Part shown: in pieces, positions 17,292 to 26,327 of the stretch
How the letters are laid out: the number at the start of each line of letters is the position of its first letter
How positions within the stretch are numbered: the first letter of the stretch is position 1
NCBI GenBank assembly: GCA_964358855.1
Contig: CAYHQQ010000002.1
Location: forward strand, 92,281-156,280
Reading direction: 5' to 3'
Origin: UBA2396 sp038042175
GTDB lineage: Bacteria > Planctomycetota > Phycisphaerae > Phycisphaerales > UBA1924
DNA length: 64,000 nt
Position numbers and translations under genes: made by a program
Notes under the pieces: model-generated
The model's input: only the letters and a program-made list of their open reading frames with translations
Database searches by the model: none
Told to the model about the DNA's origin: nothing

Positions 17292-17974
17292 AGTCGCCCG
17301 ATCAATCGACGGTCGTGCTCTTTCCGGGCATGGGAGCCGACGCCCGCATGTTCGACGGGCTACGCGAGGAGTTTCCGCGACTCGTTGTGCCCGACTGGCC
17401 CGACGTCGATGACCGCCCGTCGCTTCGGGCGTTTGCCGGCCGGGTGGCCGAACGGCTGAGCGCCGCGGGGCTGGCATCTCCCGAGATGGTGCTGGGCGGC
17501 GCGTCCTTTGGGGGGATGGTCGCCCTGGAGGTCGCCAAGATCGTGAAACCCAGAGCGGTGGTGCTCATCGGCAGTTGCCGCCATCCCTCGGCCATCCCCC
17601 GCAGGCTCGCGTGGCTCGAGTGGCTCTGCCGTCCCATCCCGACCTCGCTGCTGGACCATCTCAAGTTTCTGGGACGTGCCGGAGACCACGGCCTTGGACC
17701 CATGGATGACTCGCACCGCCGGCTGCTCGCTGAGATGATGCGGGATGTGCCGATGCGATTCGTCGCCTGGTCGTCCCGGGCGATCTTTGAATGGCCCGGT
17801 TGTCCAGATCCAGGCGTTTCGGTGCTGCATGTCCACGGGCGACTTGATGGGATGATCCTCTCGTCGCGGGTTGTGCCCGACGTGTGGATCGACGGTGCCG
17901 GCCATGTGCCGAGCATGACGCACCCGGCGGACGTGGGAGCGATCATCCGCAGGGCGTGTAGACTTGACCCATGA
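17288..17974 (+). CDS. Alpha/beta hydrolase
   Basis: 228 residues from the GTG at 17288. VVLFPGMGADARMF gives the oxyanion-hole strand, GGASFGGM the nucleophile elbow with Ser, and a late SVLHVHGRLDGM strand plus DGAGHVPSM supply the Asp and His of the triad. It is a compact esterase-like fold with no export signal. It sits between ruvX and a methyltransferase gene, overlapping both by four bases. The pairing with a methyltransferase recalls BioH/BioC, but the neighbour is not BioC-like, so no substrate can be assigned. Confidence 0.85.
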   Translation: MKSPDQSTVVLFPGMGADARMFDGLREEFPRLVVPDWPDVDDRPSLRAFAGRVAERLSAAGLASPEMVLGGASFGGMVALEVAKIVKPRAVVLIGSCRHPSAIPRRLAWLEWLCRPIPTSLLDHLKFLGRAGDHGLGPMDDSHRRLLAEMMRDVPMRFVAWSSRAIFEWPGCPDPGVSVLHVHGRLDGMILSSRVVPDVWIDGAGHVPSMTHPADVGAIIRRACRLDP

Positions 17975-19542
17975 ACGGCGTGCCCGGGCCCTTTCGTCCT
18001 TCGCTGCTCGAAGAGCCCCGAGCCCTCGTCGACGCACTTGGCGAGGCCGGATACACCGCCGACAATCTGGCACGGATCGGCGCTTTGCCCCGGGGGACCG
18101 AGTCGGTTCCCGTCTGGGAACTTCGCCGGCGAGCCGCCGGTGAAGGCAAGCTCGAAACGCTCGTGCGGCTCTTCATGCTTGCCCAGACCGAGGACGCGCC
18201 GGCCGTCGAGAAAGCCCTTGGCGCGAGCCTCACGCGATCGCTGGCGGCGGCGGGACTCGTCGTGTCCCACTCCGGCGGCTGGCGGGCCGAGGCCGCCCTG
18301 GTGCCCACGGGCGAGCTCTTCTTTCTCCGCGACTTTGGCGCTGAGACCCTCGGCGTTACGGGCGACAAACTCCGCGTCGATCACGTGCTCCCGGTGGGCA
18401 AGGCCAGCGTGCTTGCGGCCCAGTTGACGGTGCGCCGGCCAGGCAAACTCGGGCTCGACCTGGGCACAGGGCAGGGCTTTCAGGCCGTCGCGTGCGCCTC
18501 GCACTGCGATCGCGTGATCGCGACGGACATCACCGAGCGGAGCTTGAGCTTCGCCGCGATGAACGCCAGGCTCAACGGCCTTCCCGTCGCCGAGCCGGGT
18601 CGAGGGGTTGAGGTGCGGCTGGGTGGATTCTTTGAGCCCGTGGAGGATCTCCGCGGCACGTTCGACACCATCGTCTGCAATCCGCCCTTTGTGATCACCC
18701 CGCCCCAGGACGTCGTGGCCTTCTCCGGCGGCGACGGCGGCGGCGCGGAAGGGGACGGCATCGTCGCGCGCATCGTGCGTGAAGCGCCGGCCTTCCTGGC
18801 CGAAGGAGGCTTCGCCACGATCGTCATGAACTGGCGCCACCAGGGTCGCGACGACTGGTCGCAGCGCCCCGAGTCGTGGCTCTCGGGGAGCCGCGCCGAC
18901 GCGTGGCTCCTGCGCTCGAGCACGAGAACCGCCCGCGACTACGCGCTCCAATGGGTCGAACGATTCGCCGGCTCGCCCGAGCGGGTCGATCCTGCGGAGG
19001 TCGATCGATGGACCCGGCACTACGAGCGCCTTGGGATCGCCGCCATCAGCTTTGGGGCGATCATCATCCGCAAGCGGTCGGGAGGCGGCGGTGGGGATCA
19101 GGCGAACTGGTTCCGGGGCGACGAGATCGAGCTGGATGTCAGGCACGGGTACGCCGGCCGACAGATCCAGGACGTGTTCGCCGGGACCACCCTGCTGTCG
19201 AGCGTCAGATCGGGCGATGATCTTCTGGCGGCCAAGGTGAGGCCCGCCACCGGGCTCGTGCTCCGAGAGAACCGTGGTCTGGACAAGGCAGGATGGCGAC
19301 GCACGTCGGCCCTGATCGGACGCGCCGAGGGACTGCCGATGGATCGCCCAAGCGACGCCGCGACCGAGCGATTGCTGGAGTTGTGCGGACAGGAGATGGA
19401 CCTGGGCTCCGCGCTCGGACGTCTGGCGGGCGAGTCGGGCGTGCCGGTGGATACTGTGCTCCGTGAGGGAGCGGGGGCGGCCGCAGAGCTGCTCCGTGCC
19501 GGATTCCTGGTTCCGATGTCCAGGGCGGAGGGCGAGTCATGA
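17971..19542 (+). CDS. Class I SAM-dependent methyltransferase (NPPF type)
   Basis: 523 residues, start overlapping the preceding stop (ATGA). An N-terminal helical domain of about 140 residues precedes the methyltransferase core: LGLDLGTGQGFQAV (SAM-binding motif I), VIATDITERSL (motif II) and IVCNPPFV (motif IV). NPPF/NPPY enzymes methylate amide or exocyclic amino groups, as in PrmC, TrmN6 or RsmC. A C-terminal region of about 180 residues has winged-helix-like character. The layout resembles the DUF7059-type methyltransferases annotated mainly in actinobacteria. The target, a protein glutamine, rRNA or tRNA base, is not predictable. Confidence 0.82.
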   Translation: MNGVPGPFRPSLLEEPRALVDALGEAGYTADNLARIGALPRGTESVPVWELRRRAAGEGKLETLVRLFMLAQTEDAPAVEKALGASLTRSLAAAGLVVSHSGGWRAEAALVPTGELFFLRDFGAETLGVTGDKLRVDHVLPVGKASVLAAQLTVRRPGKLGLDLGTGQGFQAVACASHCDRVIATDITERSLSFAAMNARLNGLPVAEPGRGVEVRLGGFFEPVEDLRGTFDTIVCNPPFVITPPQDVVAFSGGDGGGAEGDGIVARIVREAPAFLAEGGFATIVMNWRHQGRDDWSQRPESWLSGSRADAWLLRSSTRTARDYALQWVERFAGSPERVDPAEVDRWTRHYERLGIAAISFGAIIIRKRSGGGGGDQANWFRGDEIELDVRHGYAGRQIQDVFAGTTLLSSVRSGDDLLAAKVRPATGLVLRENRGLDKAGWRRTSALIGRAEGLPMDRPSDAATERLLELCGQEMDLGSALGRLAGESGVPVDTVLREGAGAAAELLRAGFLVPMSRAEGES

Positions 19543-21149
19543 GCGTGAAACAGGCGGTGTGTGCGGCGGTGGTCCTTGCACTCGCGGGGCGCGGCGGCGC
19601 GCAGCCGGCCGAGTTCCCCGCGCTCCAGACGATCGCCGAGCGATCGGAGTATCGCAAGACCTCGACCTACGTCGAGTGCGTGGCCCAGCTCGATGCCATC
19701 GAGCAGGTGTCCAAGGTCGCCACCCGCTTTGAGATGGGCAAGACGGTCGAGGGCCGTTCGATTCCCGTGATCGTGCTCGCCGACCCGCCCGTGCGCAACG
19801 CGGCCGAAGCGCGGGAAGCGGCCAGGAACGGAAAGCTCGTCGTGCTGCTCTTTGGGAACATCCACGCGGGCGAGGTCGACGGAAAGGAAGCGCTGGGAGC
19901 TCTGGCGCGGGAGCTGGCAAGTTCCCCGGGCCACCCGCTCCTGCGGAATCTCGTGATCGCGATCGCCCCGATCTACAACGCCGACGGCAACGAACGCTTC
20001 GGTCCCACCAGTCGCAACCGTCCGGGCCAGGTCGGCCCCGAGGACGGGTGCGGCCAGCGTCACAACGCGATGGACCTGGACCTCAACCGCGACTTCATCA
20101 AGGTGGAGGCGCCCGAAACCCGGGCGCTGCTCGCCTTCATGAACGAGTGGGACCCGGCGCTCGTCGTCGATTGCCACACGACCAACGGGAGCAACCACCG
20201 TTACCTCATCACCTACGCGGGGCCCAAGGCTCCCGCGGGCGACCCCAGGCTCCCATCCTTCGCGCGCGAGCAGTTCTTCCCGAGCGTCGCGACCGAGTTC
20301 GAAAGACTGACCAGACGCCCCGTCTTCTGGTACGGCAACTTCGAGGGAGCGTTCGGCGACGCCAAACCCGGGCACGCGAGGTGGGAGAGCTTCCCGGCCG
20401 AGGCACGCTTTGGCACGACGTACATCGGCCTGCGCGGGCGCATGTCCGTCTTGTCGGAGAGTTACTCCTACGCGACGTACAAAGATCGCGTGCTGGGGAC
20501 GAATCTCTTCTGCCAGACCGTCCTGCGGGCGGCCGACGCGCAGCGCGTCGAGATTCGGCGACTCATTGATGAGATGGACAAGGACGCTCGCCTTGGAGCC
20601 AAGGAAGTGGCGATTAGATCCAAGGTCGCCGCCTGGCCCGGCAAGGTGACCGTCCAGGGATTCGAGGAAGAGGAGAAGGACGCTCGCACGCGTTCCACCG
20701 ATCGACCCAAGGACTACCAGTGCGAGTTCTGGGACCGCTTCGAGCCCACACTCACGGTGAAAGCGCCCGCGGCCTACGTCATCCTCAAGCCCTCGGCCAA
20801 GGTCGAACAGACACTGCTCGCGCACGGGATCGACTTCGCGAGAACAACCGCCGAGTCGAGAGTGCCCGCGGAAATCTACCGCGTCGATTCGGCGAAGAGC
20901 GCGTCGCGCCTCTTCCAGGGGCACGCCTTGGTCGAGCTGTCCGCGACACCCAGACCCGCAAAGGCGACCGTTCCCGCGGGCTCGATCGTTGTTCGCACGA
21001 GCCAGCGCCTCTCGCGCCTCGTGGTCTATCTGCTCGAGCCCGCGAGCGAGGACGGCCTGGCGACCTGGAATTTCTTCGACGAGGCGGCGAAGGTGGATTC
21101 GGACTTCCCCGTGATCCGGATTTCGGCGGTCGCGGATGTTCCCAAGTGA
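19539..21149 (+). CDS. Secreted M14-family zinc carboxypeptidase
   Basis: 536 residues, start overlapping the preceding stop. An N-terminal signal peptide (VKQAVCAAVVLALAGRGGAQ) points to export. GNIHAGEVDGKEA provides the first zinc His and Glu (HxxE), NLNRD-like DLDLNRDFIK the substrate-binding Asn-Arg, and DCHTTNG the second zinc His, as in M14 peptidases. The C-terminal 200 residues form a beta-rich extension. The expected reaction is removal of C-terminal residues from proteins or peptidoglycan peptides outside the cytoplasm. Specificity unknown. Confidence 0.88.
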   Translation: MSVKQAVCAAVVLALAGRGGAQPAEFPALQTIAERSEYRKTSTYVECVAQLDAIEQVSKVATRFEMGKTVEGRSIPVIVLADPPVRNAAEAREAARNGKLVVLLFGNIHAGEVDGKEALGALARELASSPGHPLLRNLVIAIAPIYNADGNERFGPTSRNRPGQVGPEDGCGQRHNAMDLDLNRDFIKVEAPETRALLAFMNEWDPALVVDCHTTNGSNHRYLITYAGPKAPAGDPRLPSFAREQFFPSVATEFERLTRRPVFWYGNFEGAFGDAKPGHARWESFPAEARFGTTYIGLRGRMSVLSESYSYATYKDRVLGTNLFCQTVLRAADAQRVEIRRLIDEMDKDARLGAKEVAIRSKVAAWPGKVTVQGFEEEEKDARTRSTDRPKDYQCEFWDRFEPTLTVKAPAAYVILKPSAKVEQTLLAHGIDFARTTAESRVPAEIYRVDSAKSASRLFQGHALVELSATPRPAKATVPAGSIVVRTSQRLSRLVVYLLEPASEDGLATWNFFDEAAKVDSDFPVIRISAVADVPK

Positions 21150-22062
21150 AGCCAATCCCGCTCGCGGGAACCGTGGCCCGCCCGGAGACGTAAATTCAAG
21201 GACGGGAGGCACGGCGATCGACCCACGCGCGACCCAGGACGACTCTGCAGACCGGCGGGCCTTCACGCTCGTCGAACTTCTCGTGGTGATCTCGATCATC
21301 GCGCTGCTCATCGGGCTGCTCCTGCCGGCGCTGGCCAAGGCGAGGGCGTCGGGAAGGCTCGCTCGGTGCCTCGCGAACCAGCACCAGCTCGCGATCGCCT
21401 GGGCGATGTACGCCGACGAACAGCGGTCCTTTCCAACCGTCGACAAGCCCGACTGGCACATGAAGCTCCGCTGGGGATGGGGCGGCGTGCACTGGTACGG
21501 GCGAGAGGCCGACGGCACGCCCATCGATATGCCGCCCTGGCCCGGGCTTCCCGCGCTCGTGGCGGCGAGGCCGATCAATCCCTACGTCGGCACCCCGCCG
21601 ATCGTCGAGACGGCGGTGGGGGTGTACCGGTGTCCGGGCGACACACCGCTGAGGATGTCACGCAGCGGCCGCGCCGTCGACTGGTCCGCCTTCTCGCAGT
21701 TCAGCAGCTCGGACGAGAAGGAAACGACGGTCTTCGGGCAGCTGGGCACGAGCTATGAGGCCAACACGCGCCTGTACGTGCAGGCCGACGGACCAGGACC
21801 AGACCCCATGGGCACCAATTGGTTCCGCAGAACGATGGGACCCAAGGATGTTCATCTGCCGCCCTCGAGGGTCGTGCTGCTGGGGGACATCGGCGGCCTG
21901 GCCGCGGCCTCGTGGAATCGCCAGAGCCGCGCGGTCTCCGACATCATCACGGGCTGGTGGCATGGCAAGGACGCGGCGACGCTGGTCTTTCACGACGCCT
22001 CGACCCGGCTTGTGCCGCTTGGCGACGACTACCCCGCCGATATCTCGTTCTCTCGGGATTGA
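21136..22062 (+). CDS. Type II secretion-like prepilin protein (DUF1559-like)
   Basis: 308 residues from the ATG at 21136, which lies inside the end of the peptidase gene; a later start is possible because the first 40 residues are polar. FTLVELLVVISIIALLIGLLLPALAKAR is preceded by RRA, a classic type IV prepilin N-terminus with Glu at position 5 of the mature protein. The remainder has CLANQ near the start of the head domain, a VYRCPGD motif and a late LLGDIGG / WHGKDAATLVFHDAS block, as in the planctomycete DUF1559 and H-x9-DG prepilin families. Probably processed by a prepilin peptidase and anchored in the envelope. Confidence 0.85.
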   Translation: MFPSEANPARGNRGPPGDVNSRTGGTAIDPRATQDDSADRRAFTLVELLVVISIIALLIGLLLPALAKARASGRLARCLANQHQLAIAWAMYADEQRSFPTVDKPDWHMKLRWGWGGVHWYGREADGTPIDMPPWPGLPALVAARPINPYVGTPPIVETAVGVYRCPGDTPLRMSRSGRAVDWSAFSQFSSSDEKETTVFGQLGTSYEANTRLYVQADGPGPDPMGTNWFRRTMGPKDVHLPPSRVVLLGDIGGLAAASWNRQSRAVSDIITGWWHGKDAATLVFHDASTRLVPLGDDYPADISFSRD

Positions 22063-22070
22063 GCAACCAG

Positions 22071-23417
22071 TCAGACCTCGAGCTTGACGTCGCCGGGTGC
22101 TGGAAGCGTGAGCGGCGGCGGCGCCGCCCGCGCGAGCCGTACGCGTGTGACACGTGTCGCCTCGGCATCGACGATCGTGATCGAGACCCCCGCGTGCGTC
22201 ATGATCTCTCCCCGCGCTGGGATCCGTCCAAGCGTCACGGTGATAAAGCCGCCCACCGTGTCGTAGTCCTCCCCCTCGGGAAGCTCGATCGACAGGGAAC
22301 GAAGTTCCTCGTTCGCGTCGGCGATGTAGGTGCGTGCGTCGATCTCTGCCGAGCCGGTCGCCGCGTCGATCTTGATCTCGTCCTCGGCGTCGACCGGGCG
22401 TTCGTACTCGTCCTGGATGTCGCCGAAGACCTCTTCCACGATGTCCTCGATCGTCACCAGGCCCGCCGTTCCTCCGAACTCGTCGGCGACGATCGCGATG
22501 TGCACCCGCTTGGCCAGAAGCTCGCCCAGGAGCTCGCGGACAGTTTTGGTCTCGGGAACAAAGACGGCCGGTCGGATGATCTGCCGCAAGCTGAAGGTCC
22601 GCCCGCCGCGGCTGCTCTCGCCCGCGAGCCAGCGCATCAGGTCCTTCACGTAGAAAATGCCCACCACGCGGTCGATCGCGCCGTCGTACACCGGAACGCG
22701 GCTGTGCCCGCCCTTGCGAATGCTCGCCGTCACCCGGCCCAGATCGACCGAGACGTCCATCGCCTCCATCTCAGTGCGCGGCGTCATGATTTGGGCCACC
22801 GTCGTGTCGCGGAAGCTCACCACCGCCTCGATCATCTGCTTCTCGCTGTCGTCGAACTGCCCCTCGTGCAGGCCGTCCTCGACCACCGAGAGCACCTCGG
22901 CCTTCATCTCGTCGGCCTGGTCCTGCGCGGTGTGCCCGGCGAGCCGCCGGACCACCTCATCGAAGAAGCGAACAACCGCCTGCAGCGGTTTGGTGATCCA
23001 GTACACCACGCGGATGACCAGCGCCCAGCTGTAGACCGCCTGCTCGCCCGCGTGGCGGGCGACGCTCGCGGGGATCACCAGCCCGAAGACCCAGACGATG
23101 ATCCCGATCGTGGGAACGCCGATGAGCACATCGATGCCGCCAGGAATCTCCTTGCGGAAACCGGCGACCGCCAGCGTGGTCGAGACCGCCGCCATCGCGT
23201 TGCAGGAAATGCGCAGCAGGGCGATCGCGTGGGCGTGCCCGGTCAGATCCTCCAGAATCCGACGGAGATACCGATCAGAAGAAGGCCGGTTCATCCGCGC
23301 CGCGATCTCCTCGAGCGCCGGACGCGACAGGTCGGACAGCGCATAGAACAGCGCGGACAAAAAGCCGCCCACCGAGACGGCGGCCACGGCGATCCAGACC
23401 CATGCGGTGGCGGTCAA
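22071..23417 (-). CDS. CNNM/HlyC/CorC-family transporter
   Basis: 448 residues. The N-terminal third is a DUF21/CNNM membrane domain with four hydrophobic helices. A CBS pair follows (VAQIMTPRTEMEAMDV, then GHSRVPVYDGAIDRVVGIFYVKDLM; and a second beginning PAVFVPET). VADEFGGTAGLVTIEDIVEEVFGDI is the conserved second-CBS signature. The C-terminal CorC/HlyC domain contains LPEGEDYDTVGGFI. Members are linked to Mg2+/Co2+ export or Mg2+ homeostasis. Its ATG overlaps the stop of ybeY by four bases, and the ybeY-corC pairing is widespread in bacteria. Confidence 0.92.
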   Translation of the reverse strand: MTATAWVWIAVAAVSVGGFLSALFYALSDLSRPALEEIAARMNRPSSDRYLRRILEDLTGHAHAIALLRISCNAMAAVSTTLAVAGFRKEIPGGIDVLIGVPTIGIIVWVFGLVIPASVARHAGEQAVYSWALVIRVVYWITKPLQAVVRFFDEVVRRLAGHTAQDQADEMKAEVLSVVEDGLHEGQFDDSEKQMIEAVVSFRDTTVAQIMTPRTEMEAMDVSVDLGRVTASIRKGGHSRVPVYDGAIDRVVGIFYVKDLMRWLAGESSRGGRTFSLRQIIRPAVFVPETKTVRELLGELLAKRVHIAIVADEFGGTAGLVTIEDIVEEVFGDIQDEYERPVDAEDEIKIDAATGSAEIDARTYIADANEELRSLSIELPEGEDYDTVGGFITVTLGRIPARGEIMTHAGVSITIVDAEATRVTRVRLARAAPPPLTLPAPGDVKLEV

Positions 23418-23950
23418 GGTCCAACCTCCGTCCGCACCGGGCGGTCGTAGGCCGCGCCCAGGCCAAGCGCCGCCAGAACGCGGTCCTCGGTCTGGTGCAT
23501 CAACGCTGCGGCGGCCGGATCGTGGTCGTCGTGCTCTCCGCAGTGCAGGATGCCGTGCACGATGTACAACAGAAGCTCATGCTCGACCGTGAGGCCGCGA
23601 GCGTCGGCCTGACGCCTGGCCTCGTCGACGCAGACAACCAGATCAGTGTCCAAGGGGTCGCCGGCCCGGTTGCGGAGGTCGAACGTCAGCACGTCGGTGG
23701 TGCCGCCGACCCCCGTGTGACGCTCATGGAGACGTGCCATCTCCGCGTCGTTCACGAGGCGGACCCGCACCTCTCCGGTCATCCCAAGCTCGTCCAACGC
23801 CGCCTCGGTCAGGGCCAGAAGCCGTCCTTGGCGGGCGGGATCCGGCGGAACCGAATCGTCAACGACATGGACCTCGCGCTGACCACGGGCACCGGCCGCT
23901 CCCGGGCAACGACCATCAAGATTGCACGATTGAGCGTCCATGGTTTGCAT
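23414..23950 (-). CDS. ybeY: Endoribonuclease YbeY
   Basis: 178 residues from the ATG at 23950 (another ATG is three codons on; homologues begin closer to VHVVDDS, so about 20 extra residues may be untranslated). RLVNDAEMARLHERH and TDVLTFDL are family blocks, and VHGILHCGEHDDHD supplies the zinc histidines, the third one residue later than in E. coli's HGxxHxxxxxH, a spacing I recall from other CGxDD-type members. YbeY matures the 3' end of 16S rRNA and takes part in 70S quality control. An AT-rich island at 24030-24075 upstream is the probable promoter region. Translationally coupled to the CNNM gene. Confidence 0.9.
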   Translation of the reverse strand: MQTMDAQSCNLDGRCPGAAGARGQREVHVVDDSVPPDPARQGRLLALTEAALDELGMTGEVRVRLVNDAEMARLHERHTGVGGTTDVLTFDLRNRAGDPLDTDLVVCVDEARRQADARGLTVEHELLLYIVHGILHCGEHDDHDPAAAALMHQTEDRVLAALGLGAAYDRPVRTEVGP

Positions 23951-24075
23951 TTGCGGCCCCGCCTTCGCGATTCGGCCTGATGCAATGGTATCGTCCACGA
24001 ACCCACAGGGTGGGTGCCCGAGGAGTGATTGTCGTAATATGTTCGTTATTAGTACGCAAACTGATCGGCAAAACA

Positions 24076-25020
24076 TCATCGGTTCGACGGGCCGAGAACC
24101 CGGAGCGATCCTTCCAGAACGCGAAAATCAAACAGATCCCCACTAGAGGGGATTACCTTCTGCTCGCCGTCCATCTGGCACAGGCAGTCGGCCTGATGGC
24201 TCTGAATTCGCGCGGCGCTGGACTGAAAGTGGATCACACCCGTCGGCAGCGCCCGGTGTCTGGTCTGGCACCGGTCCCACGTCGCGCCGAGCCTGACGGC
24301 CCACACCAGCACGTCCGCCACGGTGTCGGCCGGGAAAAACGCGAAATCGAGCAGTCCGTCGTCGATCTCCGCCGTTCGTGCCGGGTTGAGGCCCCAGGCG
24401 TAGTGCCGGCTGTTTCCAACGATCAGCATGCCGCGCTCGCGGATAACCACCGGCCTCCCTTGCGACCAGATCGAGAGCCTTGGAATCCTGGGGTCGATGA
24501 GCTCCGACAGCACGGGCTTGAGATAACTCGCCGTGGTGATCGGCCCCTTGCGCGCGTTTCCCAGGCGATGGATGATCCCCGCATCGGGCCCGAAGCTGCA
24601 CATCAGGCTGAACAGCACGGCGTTGCACGAGCCAAGGTCGACCCGGACAACGCGGTTGGCGTCCACCCACTCAACGAATTGTCCCGGCCGGGCTGTGGTG
24701 CCAAACTCGCGCGCGAACAGGTTCTCGGTGCCGCTGGGGACGTGATAGACCGCGGTTGGGGCGTCACACAGTGCGTCGAGAGTCCAGTGGATGGTGCCGT
24801 CGCCGCCGGCAACCGCGAGCACGTCGATCCCCTCGATCTCCGCCTTGGTCAGGGGATGGCCCGACCGGGTGGGGAGGAGGACGACAGTGTGTCCGGCCGC
24901 CGAGGCGGCGCCCGCAACGTCCCGGGCCAGGGCGGCGGCCCGGCCCTTGCCTGAGAGCGGATTGAAGTGCACGGCGATTCGCACAAGGCCCGAGGGTAGG
25001 GTCCGCGGGGGAGGCGACAC
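24076..25020 (-). CDS. Diacylglycerol kinase catalytic-domain (YegS/LCB5-like) protein
   Basis: 314 residues from a GTG at 25020; starts closer to VRIAVHFNPLSGKG are possible. NPLSGKG is the N-terminal phosphate-binding strand and VAGGDGTIHW the diagnostic GGDGT nucleotide motif. VPSGTENLFAREF corresponds to the P(x)GTxNxxA loop, and DDGLLDFAFF lies in the beta-sandwich domain. Such enzymes phosphorylate diacylglycerol, sphingoid bases or related lipids at the membrane face. The lipid substrate is not clear. It is divergent from the lipoprotein gene across 37 bases and 125 bases upstream of ybeY on the same strand. Confidence 0.9.
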   Translation of the reverse strand: MSPPPRTLPSGLVRIAVHFNPLSGKGRAAALARDVAGAASAAGHTVVLLPTRSGHPLTKAEIEGIDVLAVAGGDGTIHWTLDALCDAPTAVYHVPSGTENLFAREFGTTARPGQFVEWVDANRVVRVDLGSCNAVLFSLMCSFGPDAGIIHRLGNARKGPITTASYLKPVLSELIDPRIPRLSIWSQGRPVVIRERGMLIVGNSRHYAWGLNPARTAEIDDGLLDFAFFPADTVADVLVWAVRLGATWDRCQTRHRALPTGVIHFQSSAARIQSHQADCLCQMDGEQKVIPSSGDLFDFRVLEGSLRVLGPSNR

Positions 25021-25057
25021 CGAATCTCACGGGCGTTGGCCTCGATATGCTGTCGGG

Positions 25058-25612
25058 ATGAAAGCACGAACAAGGAACAGGTTTCTCTCCACACTCGCCA
25101 TCGGGATGGGGGCTTTGCTCGCCGGGTGCTCGTCGAACGGGTCCAAGCCCGACGTGGTTCTGGCCGAAGACATCAGCATCGAGCGGTCGAGGGTGATCGC
25201 GGTGCTCGACAAGCTGCACGATTCGGCGGCAAAGGCCGCTCTGACCGACTACATGCGCTGCTACGCCCCCGACGCGATCTTTCTTGGGACCGACGCGACG
25301 GAGCGATGGAACATGACCGAATTCTCTCTGTTCTGCAAGCACCATTTCGTCGAGCGGGGCGTCGGGTGGAAGTACACGGCGATCGGCGGGCGAAGGTTCG
25401 TGCACGTTGCGCAGGAGGGGAAGTCCGCGTGGTTCGACGAGGCGCTGTGGAATGAAAAGTACGGAGAGTGCAGGGGGACGGGCGTGATGCGCAAGACGCT
25501 CGACGGGTGGCAGATCGTGCAGTACAACCTCACCATGCCGGTGCCCAACGCGCTGGCGGAGAAGGTGTCCCAGCTGACTCGCGAGCTCAAGCCCGCGGGC
25601 GAGAGGCCCTGA
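25058..25612 (+). CDS. SnoaL/NTF2-like lipoprotein
   Basis: 184 residues from the ATG at 25058. A lipobox, GALLAGC, at the end of an N-terminal hydrophobic stretch indicates a lipid-modified exported protein. Residues about 45-165 resemble a SnoaL-like (NTF2 superfamily) domain, with an initial helix (VIAVLDKLHDSAAKAALTDYM), the strand CYAPDAIFLGTDATERW and late strands SAWFDEALW and GVMRKTLDGWQIVQYNLTMPVP, the usual ending of this fold. The superfamily contains both enzymes and binding proteins, so no activity is assigned. It is 47 bases upstream of upp on the same strand. Confidence 0.8.
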   Translation: MKARTRNRFLSTLAIGMGALLAGCSSNGSKPDVVLAEDISIERSRVIAVLDKLHDSAAKAALTDYMRCYAPDAIFLGTDATERWNMTEFSLFCKHHFVERGVGWKYTAIGGRRFVHVAQEGKSAWFDEALWNEKYGECRGTGVMRKTLDGWQIVQYNLTMPVPNALAEKVSQLTRELKPAGERP

Positions 25613-25659
25613 GCCAGAAGCCCTGACGGGCGCCCCGACGACACAACGGACGAGCTTCC

Positions 25660-26301
25660 ATGCGATCAACCGAGTTTCCAAACCTCGTCGTCTTCGACCA
25701 CCCCCTCATCCAGCACAAGCTGAGCTGGATCCGCGATCAATCGACCAGCTACCGCCCCTTCCGTGCGTTGCTGTACCAGATCGCCGGGCTGATGGTCTTC
25801 GAAGCCTCGCGCTCCTTTCCAACCTCGCCCGTCGAGGTACGGACGCCCATCGAGCGCACGATGTGCCGGCGCCTGGCCGGGACGATCACCGTGGTGCCGA
25901 TCCTGAGGTCGGGCCTGGCGATGGCCGAGGGCATTCTGGAAATGATGCCCGAGGCAAGGGTGGGGCACCTGGGCCTGGCCCGGGACGAGAAGTCGCTCGA
26001 GCCCATCACCTACCTGCGCAAACTGCCCAAGGGTCTTTCCGATGGCCCCGTGGTGCTCGTCGATCCAATGCTCGCCACCGGCGGCTCGGCCCGTGCGGCC
26101 ATCACCTTTCTCAAAGATGCCGGCGCGACCGACATCCGCATGATCGCCCTGGTTGTCGCCCCCGAGGGCGTCAAGCGGATGCTCCGTGAGCATCCCGAAG
26201 TCACGATCTACGCCGCCGCCCTCGACCGCGAGCTCAACGAGCACGGGTACATCTGCCCGGGTCTTGGCGACGCGGGCGATCGAATGTACGGCACGGTCTA
26301 A
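25660..26301 (+). CDS. upp: Uracil phosphoribosyltransferase
   Basis: 213 residues, the normal length. VFDHPLIQHKLSWIRD is the conserved start, VVPILRSGLAM binds uracil-side residues, VVLVDPMLATGGSA is the PRPP-binding loop and the C-terminal YICPGLGDAGDRMYGT is the uracil-recognition signature. It converts uracil and PRPP to UMP in pyrimidine salvage, in the cytosol. It ends 26 bases from the convergent poly-Arg protein gene. Confidence 0.97.
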   Translation: MRSTEFPNLVVFDHPLIQHKLSWIRDQSTSYRPFRALLYQIAGLMVFEASRSFPTSPVEVRTPIERTMCRRLAGTITVVPILRSGLAMAEGILEMMPEARVGHLGLARDEKSLEPITYLRKLPKGLSDGPVVLVDPMLATGGSARAAITFLKDAGATDIRMIALVVAPEGVKRMLREHPEVTIYAAALDRELNEHGYICPGLGDAGDRMYGTV

Positions 26302-26327
26302 TTGTCGATCGCAACTTTCCGGGTTCT

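Noticed and set aside
17288..19542. BioH-BioC pair (biotin synthesis)
   Set aside because: The hydrolase is generic, and the methyltransferase has an NPPF motif and extra domains that place it with amide or base methyltransferases, not malonyl-ACP methyltransferase.
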